Shown here one piece after another: positions 17,729 to 26,323 of a stretch of DNA of 64,000 nucleotides. A model generated the notes under the pieces. The model was not told the origin of the DNA, made no database searches, and was given only the letters and a program-made list of their open reading frames with translations. Made by a program: the position numbers and the translations under genes. Each line of letters begins with the position of its first letter. The stretch's first letter is position 1. Source of the stretch: Enterocloster clostridioformis (GTDB lineage: Bacteria > Bacillota > Clostridia > Lachnospirales > Lachnospiraceae); the NCBI RefSeq assembly GCF_020297485.1, contig NZ_JAIWZC010000002.1, positions 248,001 through 312,000 of the forward strand. Direction: 5' to 3'.

Positions 17729-18904
17729 TTAACATAGAAGATGCGGTTCTGGCATTGTACAAGGCTGCCCTGCCGGTAAAGGAATGATCCTTCCGCCGCA
17801 GGAAGAACACCTGCAGATATCCTTATTGTAAAGCAGCCGGATCATGGCAGGGGCATCCAGATCTTTCAGCCTTGCGATATACTTTCTACAGCCGAGGAGA
17901 TTCCGGCACAAGGTGATCTTCTTATTCTTGTTCCGGGATGACAGCAGGCCATAGTGGCGTATCCGGACAAAACGCTTCGGCGGGACATGCATCAGAAATC
18001 TGCGGATAAACTCCTCACCGGAAACCGTAATCTCCTCCCACTGGCCCTGGTTTTTATAATCTTTTGCAGTAAATGTGACCATAGAATCCGTCATGCATTT
18101 GATACGATAATTGCTGATGGCAATCCGGTGTGTGTACCTTCCAAGGTACCTGATGACGGATTCCGCGCCATGGAACGGCTTCTTACAGTAGGGTATCCAT
18201 TCTTTTTTGTAACAGGTATCCAATAATTCCTGTAAGGCATAATGGTTCCTGTAAGGCTCTGCCGTACCGTGGAATTCGAGTTTTCCATCTTTCCATAGCT
18301 GTTTCAGTTCAGCAAGATATTTTCCGCGGAACAGCCGGGAGACCACCCTGACCGGAAGGAAGAAGTCCTCCCCGCTGCCTTTCCAGTGATTTCCTGCATC
18401 CAGCCCGCCTCCCAGAACAATGGCATGGATATGGGGATGGAAGTTCATGGCGCTCCCCCAGGTATGCAGAATGCAGATATAGCCGATGTCAGCGCCAAGG
18501 TATTTCGGGTCAGCCGCAAGTTCACGCAGGGTATCGGACGCGGCATGGTAAAGCGCTGTATATAAAAGTTTCTGATTGCTGTAGATAACAGGGTTCAGAT
18601 TTTCCGGCACAGTGAATACCATATGGAAGTATGGCGCGTCCAGCAGATCCTCCCTGCGCGCGTCAACCCATTTTTCTTTCGGGAATTCCTGACACATAGG
18701 GCAGCATCTGTCACGGCAGGAATTATAGTGGATGGAAATACAGCCGCAATCCTCACAGACGCTCACATTTACGCCAAAAGCACCGGTCTTGCAGTTCATG
18801 ATGTGGTAAGCCGCCTTTCTCTGGGCAGGGGAAACATCATGGGAAGATGCATAGGAAGGATAAAAACGGTTAAAAACATCCTGGATTGTGCAGTCAGTGT
18901 TCAT
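17729..18904 (-). CDS. IS91-family transposase
   Basis: The 391-residue protein has an N-terminal zinc-binding domain (CEDCG and CRDRCCPMCQ, about residues 50-71). The HUH metal motif HPHIHAIV lies near residue 156, and a tyrosine-containing helix YLGRYTHRIAISNY lies near 265-280 where the nicking tyrosine of this family lies. It drives rolling-circle transposition. The start overlaps the tyrosine recombinase stop (ATGA), so the two are translationally coupled. The reading frame is intact. Confidence 0.92.
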   Translation of the reverse strand: MNTDCTIQDVFNRFYPSYASSHDVSPAQRKAAYHIMNCKTGAFGVNVSVCEDCGCISIHYNSCRDRCCPMCQEFPKEKWVDARREDLLDAPYFHMVFTVPENLNPVIYSNQKLLYTALYHAASDTLRELAADPKYLGADIGYICILHTWGSAMNFHPHIHAIVLGGGLDAGNHWKGSGEDFFLPVRVVSRLFRGKYLAELKQLWKDGKLEFHGTAEPYRNHYALQELLDTCYKKEWIPYCKKPFHGAESVIRYLGRYTHRIAISNYRIKCMTDSMVTFTAKDYKNQGQWEEITVSGEEFIRRFLMHVPPKRFVRIRHYGLLSSRNKNKKITLCRNLLGCRKYIARLKDLDAPAMIRLLYNKDICRCSSCGGRIIPLPAGQPCTMPEPHLLC

Positions 18905-19749
18905 TCCTCACCGCCTTGCGGACCATCGAACGGGCTGCGGATGCCGAGGAGGGTCTTGTTGCTTACATGGAGGTAGACATCGGTAGAGCGGGGATCCACA
19001 TGCCCGAGAAGGGACTGGATATATTTGATATCGGTCCCGCTTTCAAACAGGTGGCTGGCAAAACTGTGTCGGCACGCATGGGAAGAGACACGGCGGGTAA
19101 TACCGGCAAGCCTGGCGCTTTTTTTAAAGAACTGGTTCACACTGGTTATATCCAGGTATCCACCAGTCCAGGAGCTTGGGAAAAGTATCCCCCTGGGCCG
19201 GCCGCATTTGTACCAATACTCGGTAAGAAGGTCAAGATTCTTCCGGGAGAGGATGGTATACCTGTCAATCCTGCCTTTGGTTTCACGGACATGGATGGTC
19301 ATGTTGGTACGGGAAATGTCATCGTAATGGAGATGGACAGCCTCTGAGACGCGTAATCCGGAAGAGTACATCGTCGCAATGATAGCTTTATGCTTCAGGT
19401 TTTGGGTGGCCTCAATGATCGCGTTTATCTCATTACGGCTCAGGACGGCGGGAAGGTTCCGTTCCCTTTTCATGGCAGGAACTATGTCATCATCCCAAAG
19501 GATCCAGAGCACTTTTTTGTAGAAGAACTTAATTGCTGACCGATAGTGGTTGTGAGTTTCGGGAGACCTGCCTTCCAAACGTTTGGCAGAGAGGAAACTT
19601 TCCGCATCGTCAAGTGTAAGCTCAGAGGCGGTTTTCCCAATACAGCGGAGAAAGTAATTGACATTGGCACAGTACAAGTTTATGGTACTTTCCCGCAGGT
19701 TCCGTTTTTCCGCTTCATAGCGGATAGATTCAAAAATATCATCGTACAT
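18901..19749 (-). CDS. Tyrosine recombinase of the IS91-like element
   Basis: 282 residues from ATG 19749, preceded by AGGAGG; an upstream in-frame start lacks an SD. It has an N-terminal SAM-like core-binding domain, then the catalytic domain with R in SSGLRVSEA, HACRHSF, the late His in LLGHVD and the tyrosine in STDVYLHV. Integrase-like first genes are known in some IS91 relatives. A full-length intact recombinase suggests a helper role in transposition or resolution. Confidence 0.9.
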   Translation of the reverse strand: MYDDIFESIRYEAEKRNLRESTINLYCANVNYFLRCIGKTASELTLDDAESFLSAKRLEGRSPETHNHYRSAIKFFYKKVLWILWDDDIVPAMKRERNLPAVLSRNEINAIIEATQNLKHKAIIATMYSSGLRVSEAVHLHYDDISRTNMTIHVRETKGRIDRYTILSRKNLDLLTEYWYKCGRPRGILFPSSWTGGYLDITSVNQFFKKSARLAGITRRVSSHACRHSFASHLFESGTDIKYIQSLLGHVDPRSTDVYLHVSNKTLLGIRSPFDGPQGGEE

Positions 19750-20005
19750 AATAAAACCTCCTGAAATAAGCAGCGTTGATCGTGGCAGCTGCCTGTCAGG
19801 AGGGGCATTGGCATCATAATTCCGCTTGCGGAAGACACCAAAAAATGCTATTGTAATCATAGGCAGTGGAGGTTTCCGTATTTGGTTGTTTTGTGTGGTA
19901 ACTTAACAATACCGTATTGCGGAAGATTTTTCCACTGCTTTTTATTTAGAGGAACGTAAAAACTGCGCCACAGCCTTGGCAGGCCATCGCGTAGCGATTT
20001 TGTTC

Positions 20006-20220
20006 AATCGAAAGCTTTGTTGCTCTATTGTATACAGTTATTTTTCAACTTTTGTTGGAGTATTATCTTTTTTGGTTTGGACCTTTTCCTATTTGCTTTT
20101 ATCTGGCTCATTGCACTAATTCTCATTGTTAACCCTCTATCTGCTTATTTACAGATTCCTTATCTGATATGGTGCATATTTGCCGCATACTTAAATTTCT
20201 CTATTTTCCTATTAAATTGA
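20006..20220 (+). pseudogene. tspO: tspO 3' fragment
   Basis: The C-terminal half of TspO: QLFFNFCWSIIFF, then two further membrane segments with NPLSAYLQIPYLIWC, the usual C-terminal signature, ending at 20220. It lacks its own start and is in frame with the 5' half when the IS91-like element is removed. Precise excision would restore the gene. Confidence 0.85.
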
Positions 20221-20432
20221 TACGTGAAGTGAAGCGGCTAAGCCAAACTTATCCGGTTCTTCTATATGCCGTCCGCCGGCGGACATTGACGGAAACCGGC
20301 AAAGACCGCGTTGTCCTGTATCGAATATGCAAGTATGGCAGTAAAAAATACAATACAACATCAGAAGGGAGACAAACTGCCGAATATTTTCCGCCAATCT
20401 TACAAAAACTACTACGGACAGGAGGTATCATC

Positions 20433-20636
20433 ATGGCAAAAGCAGGAATGAGAAGACCCAGCCCTTACGACGCTGATAATCACGGAACCGAGAACCACCA
20501 CAAAATGAAACACCCCAAAAATGAGCAGGCCCAGGTTCCCGAAATCCAGGGGGCTGCCAAAAACGGCAACGCCAAAGCAGGCCCTGTCAATGCTCCCAAC
20601 TGGGCAAGAGACGATTATAAAACAGGAGAGCATTAA
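20433..20636 (+). CDS. Small hydrophilic protein, unknown
   Basis: 67 residues, rich in Asn, Lys, Pro and Gly with no hydrophobic segment (starts MAKAGMRRPSPYDAD, ends DDYKTGEH). A strong ACAGGAGG SD precedes the ATG. The disorder and Asn/Gly content are reminiscent of small acid-soluble or spore-core proteins, but this is only a resemblance. A perfect 14-bp palindrome GTCCGCCGGCGGAC lies at 20271-20284 upstream. Confidence 0.65.
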   Translation: MAKAGMRRPSPYDADNHGTENHHKMKHPKNEQAQVPEIQGAAKNGNAKAGPVNAPNWARDDYKTGEH

Positions 20637-20680
20637 AGACAGGAAAAGGCGGGCCTGGTCATATCCGGCGCCCGCCTGCA

Positions 20681-20690
20681 CCCCCCCCCC
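20681..20690. repeat. Homopolymer C10 tract
   Basis: Ten consecutive C in the gap between the small protein genes at 20433 and 20871. I can assign no coding frame across it with confidence. The 20637-20870 gap otherwise shows nothing recognisable. Confidence 0.9.
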
Positions 20691-20870
20691 ACCCAGTAAA
20701 CGCTTCACTTCCTCCCGGTTCATCTCCACTACCTCCAGGGCCTCTGCCTCATCCAGTATTTTACATGAAGGATTTCTATTCCGGGTTCTTATTATCCGCC
20801 TTCTTCATTGTCCCTTTTTTTCTCCCTTACTTTCCTGTACCCTGCACGGCGGGTCTTTTCACGAACAGCC

Positions 20871-21059
20871 TCACTGCCATAACCCGTCCTCCAGGACCGC
20901 CATCATCAGGGCCAGATGCAGATTCATGGCAGCCGTCTCATCGTCAATATAGTGGACATTACGCTCCATCTTCACCCGCCCCGGCAGCAGTTCCATTGCA
21001 TCAAACTGGTCCTTTGCCGCTTTCCGCGACTGGTATTGTACATATGCATCCTTAATCAT
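20871..21059 (-). CDS. Small hypothetical protein
   Basis: 62 residues, amphipathic (MIKDAYVQYQSRKAAKDQ start, then MNLHLALMMAVLEDGL helix). It begins at ATG 21059 with AGGAGG 9 bp upstream; a TTG 9 bp earlier overlaps the SD region. No family recognised. It lies downstream of the ribosomal operon on the same strand but behind its terminator. Confidence 0.6.
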   Translation of the reverse strand: MIKDAYVQYQSRKAAKDQFDAMELLPGRVKMERNVHYIDDETAAMNLHLALMMAVLEDGLWQ

Positions 21060-21235
21060 TGCCCACAACCTCCTTTGGTTATTATAACGCTTGGAGGCTG
21101 CTTTTTCCCTTGTTTTCTGCCCGGAATACGCCTGCCGCTATGGTCAGCTGCCAGGCGGCTGCGCCCAGCCACGATTCATACTCCTGTTCAGGATAAAGGT
21201 AAACGCAAAGAAATCAGCCGTGAAAAGGCCGTTTC

Positions 21236-21273
21236 AAAAAAGAGGGCACTGCAGCTTGTCCTGCAATACCCTC
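21236..21273 (-). terminator. Terminator of the infC-rpmI-rplT operon
   Basis: On the - strand GAGGGTATTGCAG pairs with CTGCAGTGCCCTC (11 Watson-Crick pairs plus G-U pairs) and is followed by TTTTTT. It lies about 25 bp past the rplT stop. Confidence 0.85.
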
Positions 21274-21297
21274 CTGTGTTCTTATATCAATTTTCAA

Positions 21298-21654
21298 TTA
21301 AGCAATCCTGGACTTAGCCAGCTCAGCTAACTTCGCGAATCCCTCTGCGTCATTGATAGCCATTTCAGACAGAACCTTACGGTTTAAGTCAACCTCAGCT
21401 AACTTTAAGCCGTACATGAACTTGCTGTAGGACAGGCCGTTGATACGTGCTGCAGCGTTGATACGCGCAATCCACAGCTGTCTGAACTGTCTCTTTCTCT
21501 CTTTTCTGCCTGCGTAGGAGCTGGTCAGGGCACGCATTACGGACTGCTTTGCAATCCTGTACTGCTTGGAACGGGCACCTCTGTAGCCCTTAGCCATCTT
21601 TAAGACTCTATTGTGTTTCTTCTTTGCATTTAAACCGCCTTTTACTCTTGCCAT
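21298..21654 (-). CDS. rplT: 50S ribosomal protein L20
   Basis: 118 residues, fully typical: MARVKGG start, the very basic helix rich in KKRNRVLKMAKGYRGARSK, and the RQLWIARINAAAR core. It binds 23S rRNA early in 50S assembly and, in many Firmicutes, the leader of its own operon. It is last in infC-rpmI-rplT and follows rpmI by 28 bp. Confidence 0.98.
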   Translation of the reverse strand: MARVKGGLNAKKKHNRVLKMAKGYRGARSKQYRIAKQSVMRALTSSYAGRKERKRQFRQLWIARINAAARINGLSYSKFMYGLKLAEVDLNRKVLSEMAINDAEGFAKLAELAKSRIA

Positions 21655-21682
21655 CGGTAATTCCTCCTTCTACAATTCAAAC

Positions 21683-21880
21683 TTACAGATATGGTAAAAT
21701 CTTCTTCATTACCTTTGAGTTGGTAGCATCGGTAACGATATCTTTTCTAAGATTTCTCTTCCTCTTAGTGGACTTCTTAGTTAAGATGTGAGTCTTGTAA
21801 GCTTTATTGCGGACTAACTTACCGGTTCCTGTCTTTTTAAAGCGCTTTGCTGCTGCTCTGCTGGTTTTTAACTTTGGCAT
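21683..21880 (-). CDS. rpmI: 50S ribosomal protein L35
   Basis: 65 residues, standard length, with [18 protein letters not shown] start and a strongly basic body. It lies between infC and rplT, as conserved in bacteria. The SD AAGGAGG precedes the ATG. Confidence 0.97.
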   Translation of the reverse strand: MPKLKTSRAAAKRFKKTGTGKLVRNKAYKTHILTKKSTKRKRNLRKDIVTDATNSKVMKKILPYL

Positions 21881-21909
21881 TGTAAATTTCCTCCTTAAAA
21901 CTTTCTATT

Positions 21910-22404
21910 TTAACGTTTTGCAGTTAAAAACATAACCATGCTTCTTCCTTCAACTTTGGAGGGTTTATCGATAACTGCGATATCCTTTAAACTCTCAGCG
22001 AAATCATCCAGGATGTATTTGGACTTGAACATATGGGCCATCTCACGACCGCGGAAACGAAGTGTTACCTTCACTTTGTCGCCCTTCTCCAAAAACTTTC
22101 TGGCAGCTCCCACCTTGGTGTTCAGGTCGTTGGTGTCAATGTTGGGTGACAAACGAACTTCCTTTATCTCGATTACCTTCTGTTTCTTCTTGGCTTCTTT
22201 TTCCTTGCGTGCCAGTTCATAACGGTACTTGCCATAGTCGATAATCTTACATACCGGCGGCTTTGCCGTAGGTGCAATCTTCACCAGGTCAAGCTCTGCT
22301 TCCTGAGCCAGCCTCAGCGCCTCTTTTCCCGGCACGATGCCTAACTGCTCCCCGTCCTCGCCAATCAGCCGTACTTCCTTGTCTCTGATTTGCTCGTTAA
22401 TCAT
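21910..22404 (-). CDS. infC: Translation initiation factor IF-3
   Basis: 164 residues. N-terminal domain from INEQIRDKEVRLIGEDG, lysine-rich linker (RKEKEAKKKQK), C-terminal domain with RFRGREMAHM. It binds the 30S subunit and proofreads start codon choice. The start is written ATG at 22404. Many infC genes use rare AUU-type starts for autoregulation, and an ATTAGCG sequence lies just upstream, so the ATG is chosen on the conserved MINEQIRDKEVR opening. Confidence 0.96.
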   Translation of the reverse strand: MINEQIRDKEVRLIGEDGEQLGIVPGKEALRLAQEAELDLVKIAPTAKPPVCKIIDYGKYRYELARKEKEAKKKQKVIEIKEVRLSPNIDTNDLNTKVGAARKFLEKGDKVKVTLRFRGREMAHMFKSKYILDDFAESLKDIAVIDKPSKVEGRSMVMFLTAKR

Positions 22405-22410
22405 TAATTC

Positions 22411-22660
22411 GCTAATAGTCGTACACCTCCAAATAAGTCATGTTGTTCTGGAATCAGCATGCCCCCGTTCTTTCCCTGTAGGGCAAAAAATAAAGCGGAC
22501 AGCCCGGCTATCCACTTTCTCACATAAAACCATCTGCTGCCCTATCTCACATGGAAATATCCGGAAATAATACAGCACATCGTTTCATCTATAAACCCGG
22601 GTCACTTACTCGTGCCAGGGTGAGGCGGATACCTGCTTTCCTGTCAGTCGTTCTCACAAC
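22411..22660 (-). ncRNA. Leader of the infC-rpmI-rplT operon (L20-leader type)
   Basis: About 250 nt of non-coding sequence precede infC. It holds a leader terminator (22485-22515) and a competing complement: TAGGGCA upstream pairs with TGCCCTA just after the terminator T-run, which would sequester parts of it. Autoregulation of this operon by L20 binding to a structured leader is established in Firmicutes. Assignment here rests on position and the attenuator, not on a match to the family consensus. Confidence 0.6.
22485..22515 (-). terminator. Attenuator hairpin upstream of infC
   Basis: On - GTGGATAGC pairs with GCTGTCCGC (one T-G wobble) around CGG, followed by TTTATTTTTT. A terminator placed before the first gene of a ribosomal operon implies conditional read-through. 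Confidence 0.8.
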
Positions 22661-22764
22661 TTATATTAATCTACTACATTTGAACGTATTTGTCAACTCT
22701 AATTTCAAATTTTTCTTATAAACTTTTCTCCAGGCTTGTCTCCACCCTGCCTCCGGCAAAAGGC

Positions 22765-22800
22765 CGGGGACGCCCTCCGGTTCCCCGCAAGACGTCCCCG
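22765..22800 (-). terminator. GC-rich hairpin after the DUF1540 gene
   Basis: Arms CGGGGACG/CGTCCCCG lie about 30 bp downstream of the DUF1540 stop on -. The inner loop can pair further. It is a likely terminator although the T-run is short. Confidence 0.6.
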
Positions 22801-22830
22801 TCCCCTCACACATCCGTCCTGATTCTGAAT

Positions 22831-23145
22831 CTATCTGGCCTTAAAGGTACTGCATCTGGTCTCCGTACATTCGCAGGCTCCGTCACCGCTGATATCAATA
22901 CGCTCAGCACTGCAGCGGTGTTCCTCATTGTAGACACATTTTACTGCGTCGCAGGCAATCTCCAGCCTTGTCTCAGGGGTCTTGAACAGGTTGGTGAACT
23001 TGCCTCCCTTGTTCTCGTCAAAGCTCGCACAGCAGGTCTGCTCTGCTGTCTTAGCCTTGTTCCCATCCACTGCAATGGCTGCCTTGCAGCAGCAGTTATC
23101 AGCGTTGTGCAGGCAGTTCTTTACACTGCATTCCAGCTTGGTCAT
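22831..23145 (-). CDS. DUF1540 domain protein (two repeats)
   Basis: The 104-residue protein has two copies of the DUF1540 cysteine motif: CSVKNCLHNADNCCCKAAI at residues 6-24 and CDAVKCVYNEEHRCSAERI near 65-83. Each is followed by a CxT-C-F/T-F ending. These small Cys-rich proteins are typical of spore-forming clostridia; metal binding is presumed. A strong GGAGG SD precedes the ATG, and the gene is monocistronic. Confidence 0.85.
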   Translation of the reverse strand: MTKLECSVKNCLHNADNCCCKAAIAVDGNKAKTAEQTCCASFDENKGGKFTNLFKTPETRLEIACDAVKCVYNEEHRCSAERIDISGDGACECTETRCSTFKAR

Positions 23146-23205
23146 CGTCCTTACCTCCTTCTCCTGGTCTTTATTCTTACCAATGACAAGGATAGTATGT
23201 ACGGA

Positions 23206-24825
23206 TTATAATTTTTGATTCATGAGCCGCAGGGCTTCAATGCATTTTCCTTCACTGCCGTCCATATTGTAAAGCTCTCCCTGAGTCACAAAGGTATATA
23301 CCTGAACGTCGTCCACATAGGCGCCTTTGCCTCCGCTTACGCTGATGGTGAAATCCGAGGGCTGGCAGCTGCTGAACTTAAGCTCCACCTTCCGCTCCTC
23401 CTTCACGTCCACAGTCCTTGTCTGGGAGCCCATGCGTATGGTCAGCCTGCATTTTTCCTCTGCCCCTGTCCTCAGCCTCACATAAGTATCTTTTCCTGTG
23501 TTGCCTGTCATCCGGCTGCCCAGGTTCTGGTAAATATTTCCGCCGGAGGGAATCATTGCGGATTTTCCGTTCTCATCCTCCATAATATAGCTTCCTCCGG
23601 AAAAACGCCATCCGTCCGCGCCAAGGGCAAACTGGGCGTTGAACAGCTTATTGTCCCCGTAATCCCGGTAGGTCCATATGCCGTATCCCATGGTAGAATT
23701 TTTAAGAATGGGAACAACGCCTTCCAGATACAATGATTTTTCATCGTCCCGCAGCTGGGCATTGTGCTCATATCCAACTGTATTGTCCGTAAACAGGAAC
23801 TGGTCCAGATACACCGGCTTGCCTCCGCTGTACACATGAAGGCGGTTCAGGAACACGGGAACCTTTTCCAGTGCTTCCGCTGCCGTCACGCGTTCATGCT
23901 CATTCATGAAGCCCATGGGAATGCCGTACATCGCGCTGGTATAGGCGGCGCTTCCGCTGGGGAAGGTGGAGGAATGCATGAAGCCCTCCCGGCTTCCGTC
24001 CTTGTGTTCCACCGGGTCCACATCCAGTCGCACTTCCATGGACAGACCGGGAAACACAGTCTGGCTGTCAGCCAGAAGTTCATTTAAAAACTGGTCGTAG
24101 AACCCGTAAAATACGCTTCTGGCCTGGGAATCCTTTGCCGGAAAATACAAGTCGTCGTAGCCGGACAGCTTGTGCCCGTACATCTCCTCCAGTTCTTCCA
24201 GCTCATAATTTTCCCTGGCGTAATCCACATATCCGCAGTCCCTGGCCATGCTGCGTCCCTTTACCCCTTTTCCCAGGGACGCGCTGGCATCCGTGAAGTT
24301 CCAGAAGTCCTCCCAGGTCAGGAATCCTCCGCAGAAATTCTCATGGGAGGATGCCGCCTGATAGAGACGGCCCACATATTCCAGCCAGGCCGACCGCTCC
24401 GTGCCCTCCTGCATCAGCCCCTGGTACCGGTCCATCACATTGCCGGCCCCGCAGTAATCCCAGGTGTATCCCACCCTCAGCATCACGCTCAGTCCCCGGG
24501 CAGCGGCGGCATCCATGACACGGTCCAGCTTGTCCCAGGCATACTGGTTGTATGTGCATGGGGACATGCCTGGCTGGAATTCCCTCCAGGGTACCACCAG
24601 AATGATATTGTTAAAGCCGTCCTGCGCAATGCGGGCCAGCTCCTGGTCCATATGGCGGCTCTCGCTGTTCCAGAAATTGATAACCCAGTCATCGGAATAG
24701 TAGGTGGCTGATTTGAGATAACCGGCTGTCCCCGCGGCATGGTCCTCTGCCCTGGCAAAGCCGGATGTAAACAGAAACGCTGCCGTCCCCAGTATGGCCG
24801 CGGCCTTCATGTATGGTCTTTTCAT
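23206..24825 (-). CDS. Secreted glycoside-hydrolase-like TIM-barrel protein
   Basis: The 539-residue protein has a signal peptide (basic start, hydrophobic residues 9-22, FARAEDHA cleavage region). Residues 35-400 have the rhythm of a (beta/alpha)8 barrel: NNIILVVPWREF, GLSVMLRVGYTWD, GGFLTWEDFWNF, LSMEVRLDVDP, YLDQFLFTDN and GYGIWTYRDYGDN. This resembles GH5/GH42-type enzymes; acidic residues in the TWED and LDQF strands are candidate catalytic groups. A carbohydrate-binding-like beta domain follows (about 410-520). The substrate is unknown. It follows the MATE gene by 14 bp and may be co-transcribed. Confidence 0.65.
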   Translation of the reverse strand: MKRPYMKAAAILGTAAFLFTSGFARAEDHAAGTAGYLKSATYYSDDWVINFWNSESRHMDQELARIAQDGFNNIILVVPWREFQPGMSPCTYNQYAWDKLDRVMDAAAARGLSVMLRVGYTWDYCGAGNVMDRYQGLMQEGTERSAWLEYVGRLYQAASSHENFCGGFLTWEDFWNFTDASASLGKGVKGRSMARDCGYVDYARENYELEELEEMYGHKLSGYDDLYFPAKDSQARSVFYGFYDQFLNELLADSQTVFPGLSMEVRLDVDPVEHKDGSREGFMHSSTFPSGSAAYTSAMYGIPMGFMNEHERVTAAEALEKVPVFLNRLHVYSGGKPVYLDQFLFTDNTVGYEHNAQLRDDEKSLYLEGVVPILKNSTMGYGIWTYRDYGDNKLFNAQFALGADGWRFSGGSYIMEDENGKSAMIPSGGNIYQNLGSRMTGNTGKDTYVRLRTGAEEKCRLTIRMGSQTRTVDVKEERKVELKFSSCQPSDFTISVSGGKGAYVDDVQVYTFVTQGELYNMDGSEGKCIEALRLMNQKL

Positions 24826-24839
24826 TGGTTCTTTCTCCT

Positions 24840-26249
24840 TTAGCTGTGGATCTTTTCTCCGCCCCGTTTTAACTCAGGCCACACAGTAAGCAGCATGGTC
24901 CCGAAGCAGGCTCCTCCTCCGATGAAATTGGATATGGGCTCTGCCATCAGTATTCCCTGGGTTCCCATTCCGAATACAGTGGGCAGTATGATGATAAGGG
25001 GTATGACGATGATGACTTTTCGGAAAATGGAAAAAAATACCGCGTTTCTGGATTTTCCCAGACCCACAAATACGGACTGTCCCGCAAACTGAAGGGACAT
25101 CATAAAAAATCCAAAGAAATACATACGTATGGCCGGGATTCCCGCCTCCACCATATCGCCCTCCCGGTTGAAGATGCGGATGAAAAACGCCGGAAACCAG
25201 TCCACAAATCCCCAGGCCACCACTGTATACAGAATACAGACCACGGACATGAATACAATGGACTTCTGTACCCTTTTATACTCCCTGGCTCCGTAGTTAA
25301 ACCCCAGCACGGGCTGGGCGCTGTTGGTCAGGCCGTTTACAGGCATGGAAATGACCTCCCTAACCGAGTTGATAACGGTCATGATTCCCACATAGAGGTC
25401 GCCGCCAAATTTCTGGAGCATGGAATTATACATGATCTGTACGAGACTGTTGGTGATGGACATGGTAAACCCGGACATACCCAGGCCTACGATGCGAAGC
25501 AGCCTGCCGCAGTCCAGCCTCATGGCGGAAGGCCGCAGCTTCAGGATGGTCCGCCTGCCGGTGAGGAAGGCCAGGATCCACAGGGCTGACAGCATCTGAG
25601 AAAGGATGGTGGCCAGGGCAGCGCCCCTCACCCCCATGTTAAAAACAAAGATAAAGACGGGGTCCAGTACAATATTGGTGACCGCCCCCAAAAGCACGGT
25701 CATCATGCCCACGGTCCCAAACCCCTGGGAATTGATGAAGCTGTTCATGCCCAGGCCTGTCATGACAAAGATATTGCCCATGAGATAGACGGTCACATAG
25801 GCGTCCGCGTAGAAAATGGTGGCATCGCTGGCCCCAAAGAGATACAGCATGGGTCTCTTGAACATCAGTCCCAGGACCGTCAGCAGAATCCCCACCGCCA
25901 CCATCATCACAAAGGAATTGCCCATGATGGCCTCCGCCTCTTTTTCGTTCCCCCTGCCTCTCTCAATGGAACACAGGGGAGCACCGCCCATGCCAAAGAG
26001 GTTGGCAAAGGCAATCACAATGGATATGATGGGCAGGCAGAGCCCCAGCCCTGTCAGGGACAGGGTGGCGTTCTCCGGTATCATTCCTATGTAAATGCGG
26101 TCCACAATATTATACAGCACATTGATGAGCTGCGCCAGGGTCATGGGGACCGCCAGCTTCATGATATTTCCAACCACACTGCCCTTGGAAAAATCATTCT
26201 TCTTTTGATTGTCCGATTGTTTGTCCGATTGATTAACCGACTGTTTCAT
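24840..26249 (-). CDS. MATE-family efflux transporter
   Basis: A 469-residue membrane protein with about twelve hydrophobic helices in two homologous halves. Family signatures include PMTLAQLINVLYNIVDRIYIG near the N-terminus and FNYGAREYKRVQKS after helix 7. Start ATG 26249 is preferred because GGTGGGAG lies just upstream; an in-frame ATG 48 bp earlier has no SD. MATE proteins export cationic drugs or metabolites with Na+ or H+. The N-terminal tail is polar (repeated QSDNQ). No local regulator indicates its substrate. Confidence 0.9.
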   Translation of the reverse strand: MKQSVNQSDKQSDNQKKNDFSKGSVVGNIMKLAVPMTLAQLINVLYNIVDRIYIGMIPENATLSLTGLGLCLPIISIVIAFANLFGMGGAPLCSIERGRGNEKEAEAIMGNSFVMMVAVGILLTVLGLMFKRPMLYLFGASDATIFYADAYVTVYLMGNIFVMTGLGMNSFINSQGFGTVGMMTVLLGAVTNIVLDPVFIFVFNMGVRGAALATILSQMLSALWILAFLTGRRTILKLRPSAMRLDCGRLLRIVGLGMSGFTMSITNSLVQIMYNSMLQKFGGDLYVGIMTVINSVREVISMPVNGLTNSAQPVLGFNYGAREYKRVQKSIVFMSVVCILYTVVAWGFVDWFPAFFIRIFNREGDMVEAGIPAIRMYFFGFFMMSLQFAGQSVFVGLGKSRNAVFFSIFRKVIIVIPLIIILPTVFGMGTQGILMAEPISNFIGGGACFGTMLLTVWPELKRGGEKIHS

Positions 26250-26323
26250 ACTCCCACCACATTTCCGTTTGTTCTGTCTGTTTTGTCCCGGCCGCACCGG
26301 ATAGCTTTAGAAAAATGCCGCCG

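Larger units (their letters stand above)
17479..20005 (-). mobile_element. IS91-like element with tyrosine recombinase, inserted in tspO
   Basis: About 2.5 kb carrying a tyrosine recombinase gene and an HUH transposase gene overlapping by 4 bp on -. The limits are inferred from the interrupted tspO frame and the AATCGAA seen at both junctions. The end downstream of the transposase holds an 11-bp perfect hairpin (17484-17494 with 17524-17534), as expected of the subterminal hairpin of IS91-type elements. The opposite end ends in GTTC (GAAC on the other strand), a tetranucleotide associated with IS91 targets. IS91 elements normally give no target duplication, so the shared 7 bp could instead be element-encoded. 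Confidence 0.75.

Noticed and set aside
20412..20729. 105-codon - strand frame crossing the C10 tract
   Set aside because: Mostly antisense to the SD-supported small gene at 20433-20636; no SD and no recognisable domain.
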